Shown: positions 13,182-25,440, counted from the first letter of the stretch. The stretch is DNA of 64,000 nucleotides from Xestospongia muta (GCA_963693285.1 OY848930.1:2666001-2730000); one strand, 5' to 3'. Numbers and translations are program-made. The notes: generated from the sequence alone by a model not told the origin.

Positions 13182-13326
13182 TAAGCTGATCTAAAGAGTT
13201 TAGTAAGTTTATCTGTCTTAAATATACTAATAAAGTAGTCTAAATAGGTTAAAACTCTAAAATAAAGAGTTTAGAGCTTTTTGAAAGTTAAAAAAGATTA
13301 GAAATTAACTGTGAAAACTGGTTAAA
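13182..13326 (+). repeat. Representative near-consensus monomer (145 bp)
   Basis: This copy can serve as the reference monomer. Numbering from its first base, the order of landmarks is: taagctgatc at 1-10; ctaaagagtttag at 10-22; tctgtcttaaatatac at 31-46; two stop-rich blocks taataaagtag and ctaaatagg to about 67; a hairpin with arms AAACTCT and AGAGTTT at 71-91; gagctttttgaaag (elsewhere gagctttctgaaag) at about 93-106; an A-run then gattag at about 115-120; and ctgtgaaaactgg at about 128-140. Bases of about 8-92 hardly change between copies. Bases of about 92-120 and 128-148 carry most of the diagnostic variants. It lies in the most homogeneous run of the window, about 13,030-13,620. Its phase is arbitrary because an array has no natural monomer start. 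Confidence 0.9.
13252..13272. repeat. Hairpin-forming dyad within the monomer (representative copy)
   Basis: AAACTCT (13,252-13,258) and its exact reverse complement AGAGTTT (13,266-13,272) flank a 7-base A-rich loop. The dyad recurs in nearly every monomer, about 440 times in the window. Two further short dyads sit in the same monomer: ctaaa/tttag around gag at 13,191-13,203, and in many other copies ctttc/gaaag around one central t at offset about 97-107. The symmetry is seen directly. Any role in cruciform formation, protein binding or replication is inference. Confidence 0.75.
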
Positions 13327-15458
13327 TAAGCTGATCTAAAGAGTTTAGTAAGTTTATCTGTCTTAAATATACTAATAAAGTAGTCTAAATAGGTTAAAAC
13401 TCTAAAATAAAGAGTTTAGTGCTTTTTGAAAGTTAAAAAAGATTAGAAATTAACTGTGAAAACTGGTTAAATAAGCTGATCTAAAGAGTTTAGTAAGTTT
13501 ATCTGTCTTAAATATACTAATAAAGTAGTCTAAATAGGTTAAAACTCTAAAATAAAGAGTTTAGAGCTTTTTGAAAGTTAAAAAAGATTAGAAATTAACT
13601 GTGAAAACTGGTTAAATAAGCTGATCTAAAGAGTTTAGAAGTTTATCTGTCTTAAATATACTAATAAAGTAGTCTAAATAGGTTAAAACTCTAAAATAAA
13701 GAGTTTAGAGCTTTCTGAAAGTTAAAAAAGATTAGAAATTAACTGTGAAAACTGGTTAAATAAGCTGATCTAAAGAGTTTAGTAAGTATATCTGTCTTAA
13801 ATATACTAATAAACTAGTCTAAATAGGTTAAAACTCTAAAATAAAGAGTTTAGAGCTTTTTGAAAGTTAAAAAAGATTAGAAATTAACTGTTAAAACGGT
13901 TAAAATAAGCTGATCTAAAGAGTTTAGTAAGTTTATCTGTCTTAAATATACTAATAAAGTAGTCTAAATAGGTTAAAACTCTAAAATAAAGAGTTTAGAG
14001 CTTTTTGAAAGTTAAAAAAGATTAGAAATTAACTGTGAAAACTGGTTAAATAGGCTGATCTAAAGAGTTTAGTTAGTTTATCTGTCTTAAATATACTAAT
14101 AAAGTAGTCTAAATAGGTTAAAACTCTAAAAGAAAGAGTTTACAGCTTTCTGAAAGTTAAAAAAGATTAGAAATTAACTGTGAAAACTGGTTAAATAAGC
14201 TGATCTAAAGAGTTTAGTAAGTTTATCTGTCTTAAATATACTAATAAAGTAGTCTAAATAGGTTAAAACTCTAAAATAAAGAGTTTAAAGTTTTTTAAGA
14301 GTTAAAAAGGTTGAGAAATTAATTGTGAAAACTGGTTAAATAAGCTGATCTAAAGAGTTTAGTAAGTTTATCTGTCTTAAATATACTAGTAAAGTAGTCT
14401 AAATAGGTTAAAACTCTAAAATAAAGAGTTTAGAGCTTTTTGAAAGTTAAAAAAGATTAGAAATTAACTGTAAAAACTGGTTAAATAAGCTGATCTAAAG
14501 AGTTTAGTAAGTTTATCTGTCTTAAATATACTAATAAAGTAGTCTAAATAGGTTAAAACTCTAAAATAAAGAGATTAGAGCTTTTTGAAAGTTAAAAAAG
14601 ATTAGAAATTAACTGTGAAAACTGGTTAAATAAGCTGATCTAAAGAGTTTAGTAAGTTTATCTGTCTTAAATATACTAATAAAGTAGTCTAAATAGGTTA
14701 AAACTCTAAAATAAAGAGTTTAGAGCTTTCTGAAAGTTAAAAAAGATTAGAAATTAACTGTGAAAACTGGTTAAATAAGCTGATCTAAAGAGTTTAGTAA
14801 GTTTATCTGTCTTAAAAATACTAATAAAGTAGTCTAAATAGGTTAAAACTCTAAAATAAAGAGTTTAGAGCTTCTGAAAGTTAAAAAAAATTAGAAATTA
14901 ACTGTGAAAACTGGTTAAATAAGCTGATCTAAAGAGTTTAGTAAGTTTATCTGTCTTAAATATACTAATAAAGTAGTCTAAATAGGTTAAAACTCTAAAA
15001 TAAAGAGTTTAAAGTTTTTTAAGAGTTAAAAAAGATGAGAAATTAACTGTGAAAACTGGTTAAATAAGCTGATCTAAAGAGTTTAGTAAGTTTATCTGTT
15101 TTAAATATACTAATAAAGTAGTCTAAATAGGTTAAAACTCTAAAATAAAGAGTTTAGAGCCTTTTGAAATTTAAGAAAGATTAGAAATTAACTGTGAAAA
15201 CGGGTTAAATAAGTTGATCTAAAGAGTTTAGTAACTTTATCTGTCTTAAATATACTAATGAAGTAGTCTAAAGAGGTTAAAACTCTAAAATAAAGAGTTT
15301 AGAGCTTTCTGAAAGTTAAAAAAGATTAGAAATTAACTGTGAAAACGGGTTAAATAAGCTGATCTAAAGAGTTTACTAAGTTTATCTGTTTTAAATATAC
15401 TAATAAAGTAGTCTAAATAGGTTAAAACACTAAAATAAAGAGTTTAGAGCTTTTTGAA

Positions 15459-18357
15459 AGTTAAAAAAGATTAGAAATTAACTGTGAAAACTGGTTAAAT
15501 AGGCTGATCTAAAGAGTTTAGTTAGTTTATCTGTCTTAAATATACAAATAATGTAGTCTAAATAGGTTAAAACTCTAAAATAAAGAGTTTACAGCTTTCT
15601 GAAAGTTAAAAAAGATTAGAAATTAACTGTGAAAACTGGTTAAATAGGCTGATCTAAAGAGTTTAGTTAGTTTATCTGTCTTAAATATACTAATAAAGTA
15701 GTCTAAATAGGTTAAAACTCTAAAATAAAGAGTTTACAGCTTTCTGAAAGTTAAAAAAGATTAGAAATTAACTGTGAAAACTGGTTAAATAAGCTGATCT
15801 AAAGAGTGTAGTAAGTTTATCTGTCTTAAATATACTAATAAAGTAGTCTAAATAGGTTAAAACTCTAAAATAAAGAGTTTAAAGTTTTTTAAGAGTTAAA
15901 AAAGATGAGAAATTAATTGTGAAAACTGGTTAAATAAGCTGATCTAAAGAGTTTAGTAAGTTTATCTGTCTTAAATATACTAATAAAGTAGTCTAAATAG
16001 GTTAAAACTCTAAAATAAAGAGTTTAGAGCTTTTTGAAAGTTAAAAAAGATTAGAAATTAACTGTGAAAACTGGTTAAATAAGCTGATCTAAAGAGTTTA
16101 GTAAGTTTATCTGTCTTAAATATACTAATAAAGTAGTCTAAATAGGTTAAAACTCTAAAATAAAGAGTTTAGAGCTTTTTGAAAGTTAAAAAAGATTAGA
16201 AATTAACTGTGAAAACTGGTTAAATAAGCTGATCTAAAGAGTTTAGTAAGTTTATCTGTCTTAAATATACTAATAAAGTAGTCTAAATAGGTTAAAACTC
16301 TAAAATAAAGAGTTTAGAGCTTTTTGAAAGTTAAAAAAGATTAGAAATTAACTGTGAAAACTGGTTACATAAGCTGATCTAAAGAGTTTAGTAAGTTTAT
16401 CTGTCTTAAATATACTAATAAAGTAGTCTAAATAGGTTAAAACTCTAAAATAAAGAGTTTAGAGCTTTTTGAAAGTTAAAAAAGATTAGAAATTAACTGT
16501 GAAAACTGGTTAAATAAGCTGATCTAAAGAGTTTAGTAAGTTTATCTGTCTTAAATATACTAATAAAGTAGTCTAAATAGGTTAAAACTCTAAAATAAAG
16601 AGTTTAGAGCTTTCTGAAAGTTAAAAAAGATTAGAAATTAACTGTGAAAACTGGTTAAATAAGCTGATCTAAAGAGTTTAGTAAGTATATCTGTCTTAAA
16701 TATACTAATAAACTAGTCTAAATAGGTTAAAACTCTAAAATAAAGAGTTTAGAGCTTTTTGAAAGTTAAAAAAGATTAGAAATTAACTGTTAAAACGGTT
16801 AAAATAAGCTGATCTAAAGAGTTTAGTAAGTTTATTTGTCTTAAATATACTAATAAAGTAGTCTAAATAGGTTAAAACTCTAAAATAAAGAGTTTAGAGC
16901 TTTTTGAAAGTTAAAAAAGATTAGAAATTAACTGTGAAAACTGGTTAAATAGGCTGATCTAAAGAGTTTAGTTAGTTTATCTGTCTTAAATATACTAATA
17001 AAGTAGTCTAAATAGGTTAAAACTCTAAAATAAAGAGTTTACAGCTTTCTGAAAGTTAAAAAAGATTAGAAATTAACTGTGAAAACTGGTTAAATAAGCT
17101 GATCTAAAGAGTTTAGTAAGTTTATCTGTCTTAAATATACTAATAAAGTAGTCTAAATAGGTTAAAACTCTAAAATAAAGAGTTTAAAGTTTTTTAAGAG
17201 TTAAAAAGGTTGAGAAATTAATTGTGAAAACTGGTTAAATAAGCTGATCTAAAGAGTTTAGTAAGTTTATCTGTCTTAAATATACTAGTAAAGTAGTCTA
17301 AATAGGTTAAAACTCTAAAATAAAGAGTTTAGAGCTTTTTGAAAGTTAAAAAAGATTAGAAATTAACTGTAAAAACTGGTTAAATAAGCTGATCTAAAGA
17401 GTTTAGTAAGTTTATCTGTCTTAAATATACTAATAAAGTAGTCTAAATAGGTTAAAACTCTAAAATAAAGAGATTAGAGCTTTTTGAAAGTTAAAAAAGA
17501 TTAGAAATTAACTGTGAAAACTGGTTAAATAAGCTGATCTAAAGAGTTTAGTAAGTTTATCTGTCTTAAATATACTAATAAAGTAGTCTAAATAGGTTAA
17601 AACTCTAAAATAAAGAGTTTAGAGCTTTCTGAAAGTTAAAAAAGATTAGAAATTAACTGTGAAAACTGGTTAAATAAGCTGATCTAAAGAGTTTAGTAAG
17701 TTTATCTGTCTTAAAAATACTAATAAAGTAGTCTAAATAGGTTAAAACTCTAAAATAAAGAGTTTAGAGCTTCTGAAAGTTAAAAAAAATTAGAAATTAA
17801 CTGTGAAAACTGGTTAAATAAGCTGATCTAAAGAGTTTAGTAAGTTTATCTGTCTTAAATATACTAATAAAGTAGTCTAAATAGGTTAAAACTCTAAAAT
17901 AAAGAGTTTAAAGTTTTTTAAGAGTTAAAAAAGATGAGAAATTAACTGTGAAAACTGGTTAAATAAGCTGATCTAAAGAGTTTAGTAAGTTTATCTGTTT
18001 TAAATATACTAATAAAGTAGTGTAAATAGGTTAAAACTCTAAAATAAAGAGTTTAGAGCCTTTTGAAATTTAAGAAAGATTAGAAATTAACTGTGAAAAC
18101 TGGTTAAATAAGTTGATCTAAAGAGTTTAGTAACTTTATCTGTCTTAAATATACTAATGAAGTAGTCTAAAGAGGTTAAAACTCTAAAATAAAGAGTTTA
18201 GAGCTTTCTGAAAGTTAAAAAAGATTACAAATTAACTGTGAAAACGGGTTAAATAAGCTGATCTAAAGAGTTTACTAAGTTTATCTGTTTTAAATATACT
18301 AATAAAGTAGTCTAAATAGGTTAAAACACTAAAATAAAGAGTTTAGAGCTTTTTGAA
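15459..18357 (+). repeat. 20-monomer higher-order unit (2,899 bp), copy 2
   Basis: This is the tandem second copy of 12,541-15,458. Private changes seen by eye include ggttacataag near 16,365, tttatttgtc at about 16,831, and gtgtaaatagg at about 18,020 where copy 1 has gtctaaatagg. A short internal piece with gttaaaaaggttgag and then an atactagtaaag monomer appears once more at about 20,060-20,260, so part of the unit was used again downstream. Confidence 0.85.
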
Positions 18358-20380
18358 AGTTAAAAAAGATCAGAAATTAACTGTGAAAACTGGTTAAATA
18401 AGCTGATTTAAAGAGTTTGGTAAGATTATCTGTCTTAAATTCACTAATAAAGTAGTCTAAATAGGTTGAAGCTCTAAAATAAAGAGTTTAGAGCTTTTTG
18501 AAAGTTAAACAAGATTAGAAATTAACTGTTAAAAGCTGGTTAAATAAGCTGATCTAAAGAGTTTAGTAAGTTTATCTGTCTTAAATATACTAATAAACTA
18601 GTCTAAATAGGTTAAAACTCTAAAATAAAGAGTTTTAACTTTTTTTAAGAGTTAAAAAAGATTAGAAATTTACTGTGAAAACTGGTTAAATAAGCTGATC
18701 TAAAGAGTTTAGTAAGTTTATCTGTCTGAAATATGCTAATAAAGTAGTATAAATAGGTTAAAACTCTAAAATAAAGAGTTTACAGCTTTCTGAAAGTTAA
18801 AAAAGATTAGAAATTAACAGTGAAAACTGGTTAAATAAGCTGATCTAAAGAGTTTAGTAAGTTTATCTGTCTTAAATATACTAATAAAGTAGTCTAAATA
18901 GGTTAAAACTCTAAAATAAAGAGTTTACAGCTTTCTGAAAGTTAAAAAAGATTAGAAATTAACAGTGAAAACTGGTTAAATAAGCTGATCTAAAGAGTTT
19001 AGTAAGTTTATCTGTCTTAAATAAACTAATAAAGTAGTCTAAATAGGTTAAAACTCTAAAATAAAGAGTTTAGAGCTTTCTGAAAGTTAAAAAGATTAGC
19101 AATTAACAGTGAAAACTGGTTAAATAAGCTGATCTAAAGAGTTTAGTAAGTTTATCTGTCTTAAATATACTAATAAAGTAGTCTAAATAGGTTAAAACTC
19201 TAAAATAAAGAGTTTAGAGCTTTTTGAAATTTAAAAAAGATTAGAATTTCACTGTGAAAACTGGTTAAATAAGCTGATCTAAAGAGTTTAGTAAGTTTAT
19301 CTGTCTTAAATATACTAATAAAGTAGTCTAAATAGATTAAAACTCTAAAATAAAGAGTTTAAAGTTTTTTCAGAGTTAAAAAAGATTAGAATTTAAGTGT
19401 GAAAACTGGTTAAATAAGCTGACCTAAAGAGTTTAGTAAGTTTATCTGTCTTAAATAAACTAATAAAGTAGTCTAAATAGGTTAAAACTCTAAAATAAAG
19501 AGTTTAGAGCTTTCTGAAAGTTAAAAAGATTAGAAATTAACAGTGAAAACTGGTTAAATAAGCTGATCTAAAGAGTTTAGTAAGTTTATCTGTCTTAAAT
19601 ATACTAATAAAGTAGTCTAAATAGGTTAAAACTCTAAAATAAAGAGTTTAGAGCTTTTTGAAATTTAAAAAAGATTAGAATTTCACTGTGAAAACTGGTT
19701 AAATAAGCTGATCTAAAGAGTTTAGTAAGTTTATCTGTCTTAAATATACTAATAAACTAGTCTAAATAGGTTAAAACTCTAAAATAAAGAGTTTTAACTT
19801 TTTTAAGAGTTAAAAAAGATTAGAAATTTACTGTGAAAACTGGTTAAATAAGCTGATCTAAAGAGTTTAGTAAGTTTATCTGTCTTAAATATGCTAATAA
19901 AGTAGTATAAATAGGTTAAAACTCTAAAATAAAGAGTTTACAGCTTTCTGAAAGTTAAAAAAGATTAGAAATTAACAGTGAAAACTGGTTAAATAAGCTG
20001 ATCTAAAGAGTTTAGTAAGTTTATCTGTCTTAAATATACTAATAAAGTAGTCTAAATAGGTTAAAACTCTAAAATAAAGAGTTTAAAGTTTTTTAAGAGT
20101 TAAAAAGGTTGAGAAATTAATTGTGAAAACTGGTTAAATAAGCTGATCTAAAGAGTTTAGTAAGTTTATCTGTCTTAAATATACTAGTAAAGTAGTCTAA
20201 ATAGGTTAAAACTCTAAAATAAAGAGTTTAGAGCTTTTTGAAAGTTAAAAAAGATGAGAAATTAACTGTGAAAACTGGTTAAATAAGCTGATTGAAAGAG
20301 TTTAGTAAGTTTATCTGTCTTAAATATACTAATAAAGTAGTCTAAATAGGTTAAAACTCTAAAATAAAGAGTTAAGAGCT
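18358..20380 (+). repeat. Array segment with 3- and 8-monomer duplications
   Basis: It opens with the three-monomer motif gatcag, then ttgaagctc, then aaacaagattag, which also occurs at about 2,430-2,590, 5,190-5,340 and 25,160-25,310. The rare agttttaact monomer at 18,631 recurs at 19,790 (1,159 bp, 8 monomers). A three-monomer set with taaataaactaataaag and gaatttcactgtg is repeated at about 19,019-19,260 and 19,453-19,690. From about 20,030 the order joins a fragment of the 12.5-18.4 kb unit. Confidence 0.7.
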
Positions 20381-21829
20381 TTCTGAAAGTTAAAAAGATT
20401 AGAAATTAACAGTGAAAACTGGTTAAATAAGCTGAACTATACAGTTTAGTAAGTTTATCTGTCTTAAATATGCTAATTAAGTAGTATAAATAGGTTAAAA
20501 CTCTAAAATAAAGAGTTTACAGCTTTCTGAAAGTTAAAAAAGATTAGAAATTAACTGTGAAAACTGTTTAAATAAGCTGATCTAAAGAGTTTAGTAAGTT
20601 TATCTGTCTTAAATATACTAATAAAGTAGTCTAAATAGGTTAAAACTCTAAAATAAAGAGTTTAGAGCTTTTTGAAACTTAAAAAAGATTATAATTTCAC
20701 TGTGAAAACTGGTTAAATAAGCTGATCTAAAGAGTTTAGTAAGTTTATCTGTCTTAAATACACTAATAAAGTAGTCTAAATAGATTAAAACTCTAAAATA
20801 AAGAGTTTAAAGTTTTTTTAGAGTTAAAAAAGATTACAAATTAACTGTGAAAACTGGTTAAATAAGCTGATCTAAAGAGTTTAGTAAGTTTATCTGTCTT
20901 AAATATACTAATAAAGTAGTCTAAATAGGTTAAAACTCTAAATAAAGAGTTTAGAGCTTTTCGAAATTTAAGAAAGATTAGAAATTAACTGTGAAAATTG
21001 GTTAAATAAGCTGATCTAAAGAGTTTAGTAAGTTTATCGGTCTTAAATATACTAATAAAGTAGTCTAAATAGGTTAAAACTCTAAAATAAAGAGTTTAGA
21101 GCTTTCTGAAAGTTAAAAAAGATTAGAAATTAACTGTGAAAACTGCTTAAATAAGCTGATCTAATGAGTTTAGTAAGTTTATCTGTCTTAAATATACTAA
21201 TAAAGTAGTCTAAATAGGTTAAAACTCTAAAATAAAGGGTTTAGAGCTTTTTGAAAGTTAAAAAAGATTAGAAATTAACTGTGAAAACTGGTTAAATAAG
21301 CTGATCTAATGAGTTTAGTAAGTTTATCTGTCTTAAATATACTAATAAAGTAGTCTAAATAGGTTAAAACTCTAAAATAAAGAGTTTAGAGCTTTCTGAA
21401 AGTTAAAAAAGATTAGAAATTAACTGTGAAAACTGGTTAAATAAGCTGATCTAAAGAGTTTAGTAAGTTTATCTGTCTTAAATATACTAATAAAGTAGTC
21501 TAAATAGGTTAAAACTCTAAAATAAAGAGTTTAGAGCTTTCTGAAAGTTAAAAAAGATTAGAAATTAACTGTGAAAACTGGTTAAAATAAGCTGATCTAA
21601 AGAGTTTAGTTAGTTTATCTGTTTTAAATATACTAATAAAGTAGTCTAAATAGGTTAAAACTCTATAATAAAGAGTTTAGAGCTTTTTGAAAGTTAAAAA
21701 AGATTAGAAATTAACTGTGAAAACTGGTTAAGTAAGCTGATTTAAAGAGTTTAGTAAGTTTATCTGTCTTAAATATACTAATAAAGTAGTCTAAATAGGT
21801 TAAAACTCTAAAATAAAGACTTTAGAGCT
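20381..21829 (+). repeat. 10-monomer unit (1,449 bp), copy 1
   Basis: Two markers recur 1,449 bp later: the ctgaactatac monomer (20,432) and the ttatcggtc monomer (21,034). The equivalents are at 21,881 and 22,483. The unit also holds the tail variant cttttcgaaatttaag and three closely related monomers at about 21,150-21,580. Parts match 10,900-11,800, with four monomers inserted here or lost there. Confidence 0.75.
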
Positions 21830-23269
21830 TTCTGAAAGTTAAAAAGATTAGAAATTAACAGTGAAAACTGGTTAAATAAGCTGAACTAAACAGTTTAGTA
21901 AGTTTATCTGTCTTAAATATGCTAATTAAGTAGTATAAATAGGTTAAAACTCTAAAATAAAGAGTTTACAGCTTTCTGAAAGTTAAAAAAGATTAGAAAT
22001 TAACAGTGAAAACTGGTTAAATAAGCTGATCTAAAGAGTTTAGTAAGTTTATCTGTCCTAAATATACTAATAAAGTAGTCTAAATAGGTTAAAACTCTAA
22101 AATAAAGAGTTTAGAGCTTTTTGAAATTTAAAAAAGATTAGAATTTCACTGTGAAAACTGGTTAAATAAGCTGATCTAAAGAGTTTAGTAAGTTTATCTG
22201 TCTTAAATACACTAATAAAGTAGTCTAAATAGATTAAAACTCTAAAATAAAGAGTTTAAAGTTTTTTTAGAGTTAAAAAAGATTACAAATTAACTGTGAA
22301 AACTGGTTAAATAAGCTGATCTAAAGAGTTTAGTAAGTTTATCTGTCTTAAATATACTAATAAAGTAGTCTAAATAGGTTAAAACTCTAAATAAAGAGTT
22401 TAGAGCTTTTCGAAATTTAAGAAAGATTAGAAATTAAGTGTGAAAATTGGTTAAATAAGCTGATCTAAAGAGTTTAGTAAGTTTATCGGTCTTAAATATA
22501 CTAATAAAGTAGTCTAAATAGGTTAAAACTCTAAAATAAAGAGTTTAGAGCTTTCTGAAAGTTAAAAAAGATTAGAAATTAACTGTGAAAACTGCTTAAA
22601 TAAGCTGATCTAATGAGTTTAGTAAGTTTATCTGTCTTAAATATACTAATAAAGTAGTCTAAATAGGTTAAAACTCTAAAATAAAGGGTTTAGAGCCTTT
22701 TGAAAGTTAAAAAAGATTAGAAATTAACTGTGAAAACTGGTTAAATAAGCTGATCTAATGAGTTTAGTAAGTTTATCTGTCTTAAATATACTAATGAAGT
22801 AGTCTAAATAGGTTAAAACTCTAAAATAAAGAGTTTACAGCTTTCTGAAAGTTAAAAAAGATTAGAAATTAACTGTGAAAACTGGTTAAATAAGCTGATC
22901 TAAAGAGTTTAGTAAGTTTATCTGTCTTAAATATACTAATAAAGTAGTCTAAATAGGTTAAAACTCTAAAACTTTCTGAAAGTTAAAAAAGATTAGAAAT
23001 TAACAGTGAAAACTGGTTAAATAAGCTGATCTAAAAAGTTTAGTAAGTTTATCTGTCTTAAATATACTAATAAAGTAGTCTAAATAGGTTAAAACTCTAA
23101 AATAAAGAGTTTAGAGCTTTTTGAAATTTTAAAAAGATTAGAATTTCACTGTCAAAACTGGTTAAATAAGCAGATCTAAAGAGTTTAGTAAGTTTATCTG
23201 TCTTAAATATACTAATAAAGTAGTCTAAATAGATTAAAACTCTAAAATAAAGAGTTTAAAGTTTTTTTA
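21830..23269 (+). repeat. 10-monomer unit, copy 2, with following 7-monomer step
   Basis: This is the second copy of the 20,381-21,829 unit. The ttatcggtc marker appears again at 23,481, a further 998 bp on, which is seven monomers minus 17 bases. Fourteen of the missing bases are one deletion at about 22,970, where ctctaaa is joined directly to actttctgaaag. That deletion removes one arm of the monomer hairpin. Confidence 0.7.
22961..22985 (+). repeat. Monomer with a 14-bp deletion removing one hairpin arm
   Basis: The usual sequence between ctctaaa and ctttctgaaag is shortened by 14 bases, taking out the AGAGTTT arm that pairs with AAACTCT. I saw this deletion only once in the window. It makes a convenient unique anchor for mapping reads into this otherwise repetitive region. 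Confidence 0.8.
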
Positions 23270-25440
23270 GAGTTAAAAAAATTACAAATTAACTGTGAAA
23301 ACTGGTTAGATAAGCTGATCTAAAGAGTTTAGTAAGTTTATCTGTCTTAAATATACTAATAAAGTAGTCTAAATAGGTTAAAACTCTAAATAAAGAGTTT
23401 AGAGCTTTTCGAAATTTAAGAAAGATTAGAAATTAACTGTGAAAATAGGTTAATAAGCTGATCTAAAGAGTTTAGTAAGTTTATCGGTCTTAAATATACT
23501 AATAAAGTAGTCTAAATAGGTTAAAACTCTAAAATAAAGAGTTTAGAGCTTTCTGAAAGTTAAAAAAGATTAGAAATTAACTGTGAAAACTGGTTAAATA
23601 AGCTGATCTAAAGAGTTTAGTAAGTTTATCTGTCTTAAATATACTAATAAAGTAGTCTAAATAGGTTAAAACTCTAAAATAAAGGGTTTAGAGCTTTTTG
23701 AAAGTTAAAAAAGATTAGAAATTAACTGTGAAAACTGGTTAAATAAGCTGATCTAATGAGTTTAGAAAGTTTATCTGTCTTAAATATACTAATAAAGTAG
23801 TCTAAATAGGTTAAAACTCTAAAATAAAGAGTTTAGAGCTTTCTGAAAGTTAAAAAAGATTAGAAATTAACTGTGAAAACTGGTTAAATAAGCTGATCTA
23901 AAGAGTTTAGTAAGTTTATTTGTCTTAAATATACTAATAAAGTAGTCTAAATAGGTTAAAACTCTAAAATAAAGAGTTTAAAGTTTTTTAAGAGTTAAAA
24001 AAGATTAGAAATTAACTGTGAAAACTGGTTAAATAAGCTGATCTAAAGAGTTTAGTAAGTTTATCTGTCTTAAATATACTAATAAAGTAGTCTAAATAGG
24101 TTAAAACTCTAAAATAAAGAGTTCAGAGCTTTCTGAAAGTTAAAAAGATTAGAAATTAACTGTGAAAACTGGTTAAATAAGCTGATCTAAAGAGTTTAGT
24201 AAGTTTATCTGTGTTAAATATACTAATAAAGTAGTCTAAATAGGTTAAAACTCTAAATTAAAGAGTTTAGAGCTTTCTGAAAGTTAAAAAAGATTAGAAA
24301 TTAACTGTGAAAACTGGTCAAATAAACTGATCTAAAGAGTTTAGTAAGTTTATCTGTCTTAAATATACTAATAAAGTAGTCTAAATAGGTTAAAACTCTA
24401 AAATAAATAGTTTAGAGCTTTTTGAAAGTAAAAAAAGATTAGAAATTAACTGTGAAAACTGGTTAAATAAGCTGATCTAAAGAGTTTAGTAAGTTTATCT
24501 GTCTTAAATATACTAATAAAGTAGTCTAAATAGGTTAAAACTCTAAAATAAAGAGTTTAGACCTTTTTGAAATTTAAACAACATTAGAAATTAACTGTGA
24601 AAACGGTTAAAATAAGCTGATCTAAAGAGTTTAGTAAGTTTATCTGTCTTAAATATACTAATAAAGTAGTCTAAATAGGTTAAAAATCTAAAATAAAGAG
24701 TTTAGAGCTTTTTGAAAGTTAAAAAAGATTAGAAATTAACTGTGAAAACTGGTTAAATAGGCTGATCTAAAGAGTTTAGTAAGTTTATCTGTCTTAAATA
24801 TACTAATAAAGTAGTCTAAATAGGTTAAAACTCTAAAATAAAGAGTTTAAAGTTTTTTAAGAGTAAAAAAAGATTAGAAATTAACTGTGAAAACTGGTTA
24901 AAGAAGCTGATCTAAAGAGTTTAGTAAGTTTATCTGTCTTAAATATACTAATAAAGTAGTCTAAAGAGGTTAAAACTCTAAAATAAAGAGTTTAGAGCTT
25001 TTTGAAAGTTAATAAAGTTTAGAAATTAACTGTGAAAACTGGTTAAATAAGCTGATCTAAAGAGTTTAGTAAGTTTATCTGTTTTAAATATACTAATAAA
25101 GTAGTCTAAATAGGTTAAAACTCTAAAATAAAGAGTTTAGAGCTTTTTGAAAGTTAAAAAAGATCAGAAATTTGCTGTGAAAACTGGTTAAATAAGCTGA
25201 TTTAAAGAGTTTAGTAAGTTTATCTGTCTTAAATACACTAATAAAGTAGTCTAAATAGGTTGAAGCTCTAAAATAAAGAGTTTAGAGCTTTTTGAAAGTT
25301 AAACAAGATTAGAAATTAACTGTGAAAACTGGTTAAATAAGCTGATCTAAAGAGTTTAGTAAGTTTATCTGTCTTAAATATACTAATAAACTAGTCTAAA
25401 TAGGTTAAAACTCTAAAATAAAGAGTTTAAAGTTTTTTAA
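23270..25440 (+). repeat. Direct-orientation counterpart of the inverted arm
   Basis: About 15 monomers whose order of variants matches the reverse complement of 61,504-64,000. Shared markers, in order, are: ttatcggtc (23,481), taaagggttt (about 23,683), gagtttagaaag (about 23,758), ttatctgtgtt with taaattaaag (about 24,207-24,260), ctggtcaaataa (about 24,315), aataaatagttt (about 24,404), gaccttttt with aaacaacattag (24,560), aataggctg (about 24,757), ggttaaagaagctg (about 24,896), taaagagg (about 24,964), gatcag (about 25,163), ttgaagctc (25,260) and aaacaagattag (about 25,302). The inverted arm has two extra monomers after the aataggctg monomer. Confidence 0.82.

Larger units (their letters stand above)
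12541..15458 (+). repeat. 20-monomer higher-order unit (2,899 bp), copy 1
   Basis: Landmarks recur 2,898-2,899 bp downstream throughout: tacaaataatg 12,645/15,543, gttaaaaaggttgag 14,301/17,200, cttaaaaatac about 14,812/17,711, gagcttctgaaag about 14,868/17,767, and ctaatgaagtagtc 15,255/18,154. The single-base change in offset comes from a one-base loss at about 13,640 (gagtttagaagttt). In between lies the most homogeneous run of the window. The two copies differ by only scattered single bases, so the duplication is young compared with the monomer family. Confidence 0.88.

Noticed and set aside
13252..13272. Rho-independent terminator reading of the monomer hairpin
   Set aside because: The stem is AT-rich with only two or three G:C pairs, is not followed by a consistent T-run, and recurs about 440 times in non-coding satellite.
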